Assembly: GCA_012513545.1 (NCBI GenBank)
Contig: JAAZCB010001115.1
Location: 1 to 5,336 of the forward strand
Reading direction: 5' to 3'
Origin: Clostridiaceae bacterium
Lineage (GTDB): Bacteria > Bacillota_A > Clostridia > Acetivibrionales > Acetivibrionaceae
Length of the DNA: 5,336 nt
The position numbers were made by a program, and so were the translations under genes. Under the pieces are notes generated by a model, which did no database searches, was not told the origin of the DNA, and saw only the letters and a program-made list of their open reading frames with translations. Below, piece after piece: positions 5,247 through 5,336 of the stretch. Numbering within the stretch: the first letter of the stretch is position 1; the number at the start of each line of letters is the position of its first letter.

Positions 5247-5336
5247 ATTATTTTTAGAGTTATGTGTAACCCATATCTGAATATTAACATAATATGTATT
5301 ATAAATAATTAATAGTGTACTCTTAATTTAATGGCA
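5247..5336. other. AT-rich non-coding tail
   Basis: No gene, RBS or convincing promoter is visible after the proA terminator. The one structure is an imperfect AT-only palindrome, ATAATA-TG-TATTAT (5289-5302). The last bases contain an ATG at 5331 without a ribosome binding site, so it cannot be called a start. Confidence 0.5.

Overview
The window is AT-rich, with strong AGGAGG/GGAGGG-type ribosome binding sites, sigma-A-like promoters and U-tailed hairpin terminators. Together with the protein character this suggests a low-GC Gram-positive anaerobe of the Clostridia. Genus is not determined; a Ruminiclostridium/Acetivibrio-type genome would fit, but that is inference.

Layout. (1) Positions 1-1585, minus strand: the first 528 codons of a large exported alpha-2-macroglobulin-like protein, cut by the left edge. 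It has a signal peptide, a bacterial Ig-like (Big_5-type) domain, and macroglobulin-type domains including the start of an MG2 (A2M_N) domain. (2) Positions 1586-1904: a divergent intergenic region. It carries a good minus-strand promoter, a 14-bp perfect palindrome over its -10/start region, a separate 7-bp hairpin, and a weaker plus-strand promoter. (3) Positions 1905-2975, plus: a compact 12-helix major facilitator superfamily transporter. (4) Positions 3056-3298 and 3358-3675, plus: two small genes of unknown function. The first is an 80-residue protein with a signal peptide and one more membrane helix; the second is a 105-residue acidic soluble protein with four cysteines. (5) Positions 3676-3899: a structured intergenic region with a 23-bp perfect stem-loop terminator, followed by a TTGACA promoter. 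(6) Positions 3900-5195, plus: proA, gamma-glutamyl phosphate reductase of proline synthesis. It is closed by a clear terminator at 5203-5246, and AT-rich non-coding DNA follows to the end.

How the genes relate. proA has its own promoter and terminator and looks monocistronic; neither proB nor proC is present. The transporter and the two small genes run in one direction with 80- and 59-nt gaps. They could be partly co-transcribed, ending at the large hairpin, although a candidate promoter precedes the 80-residue protein. The macroglobulin-like gene is divergent from the transporter. A joint envelope function for these four genes is only a neighbourhood inference. The points most worth following are the Gram-positive, non-lipoprotein macroglobulin, the palindrome at its promoter, the small membrane/soluble protein pair, and a ProA that reads more like the ProA half of plant P5CS than like E. 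coli ProA.
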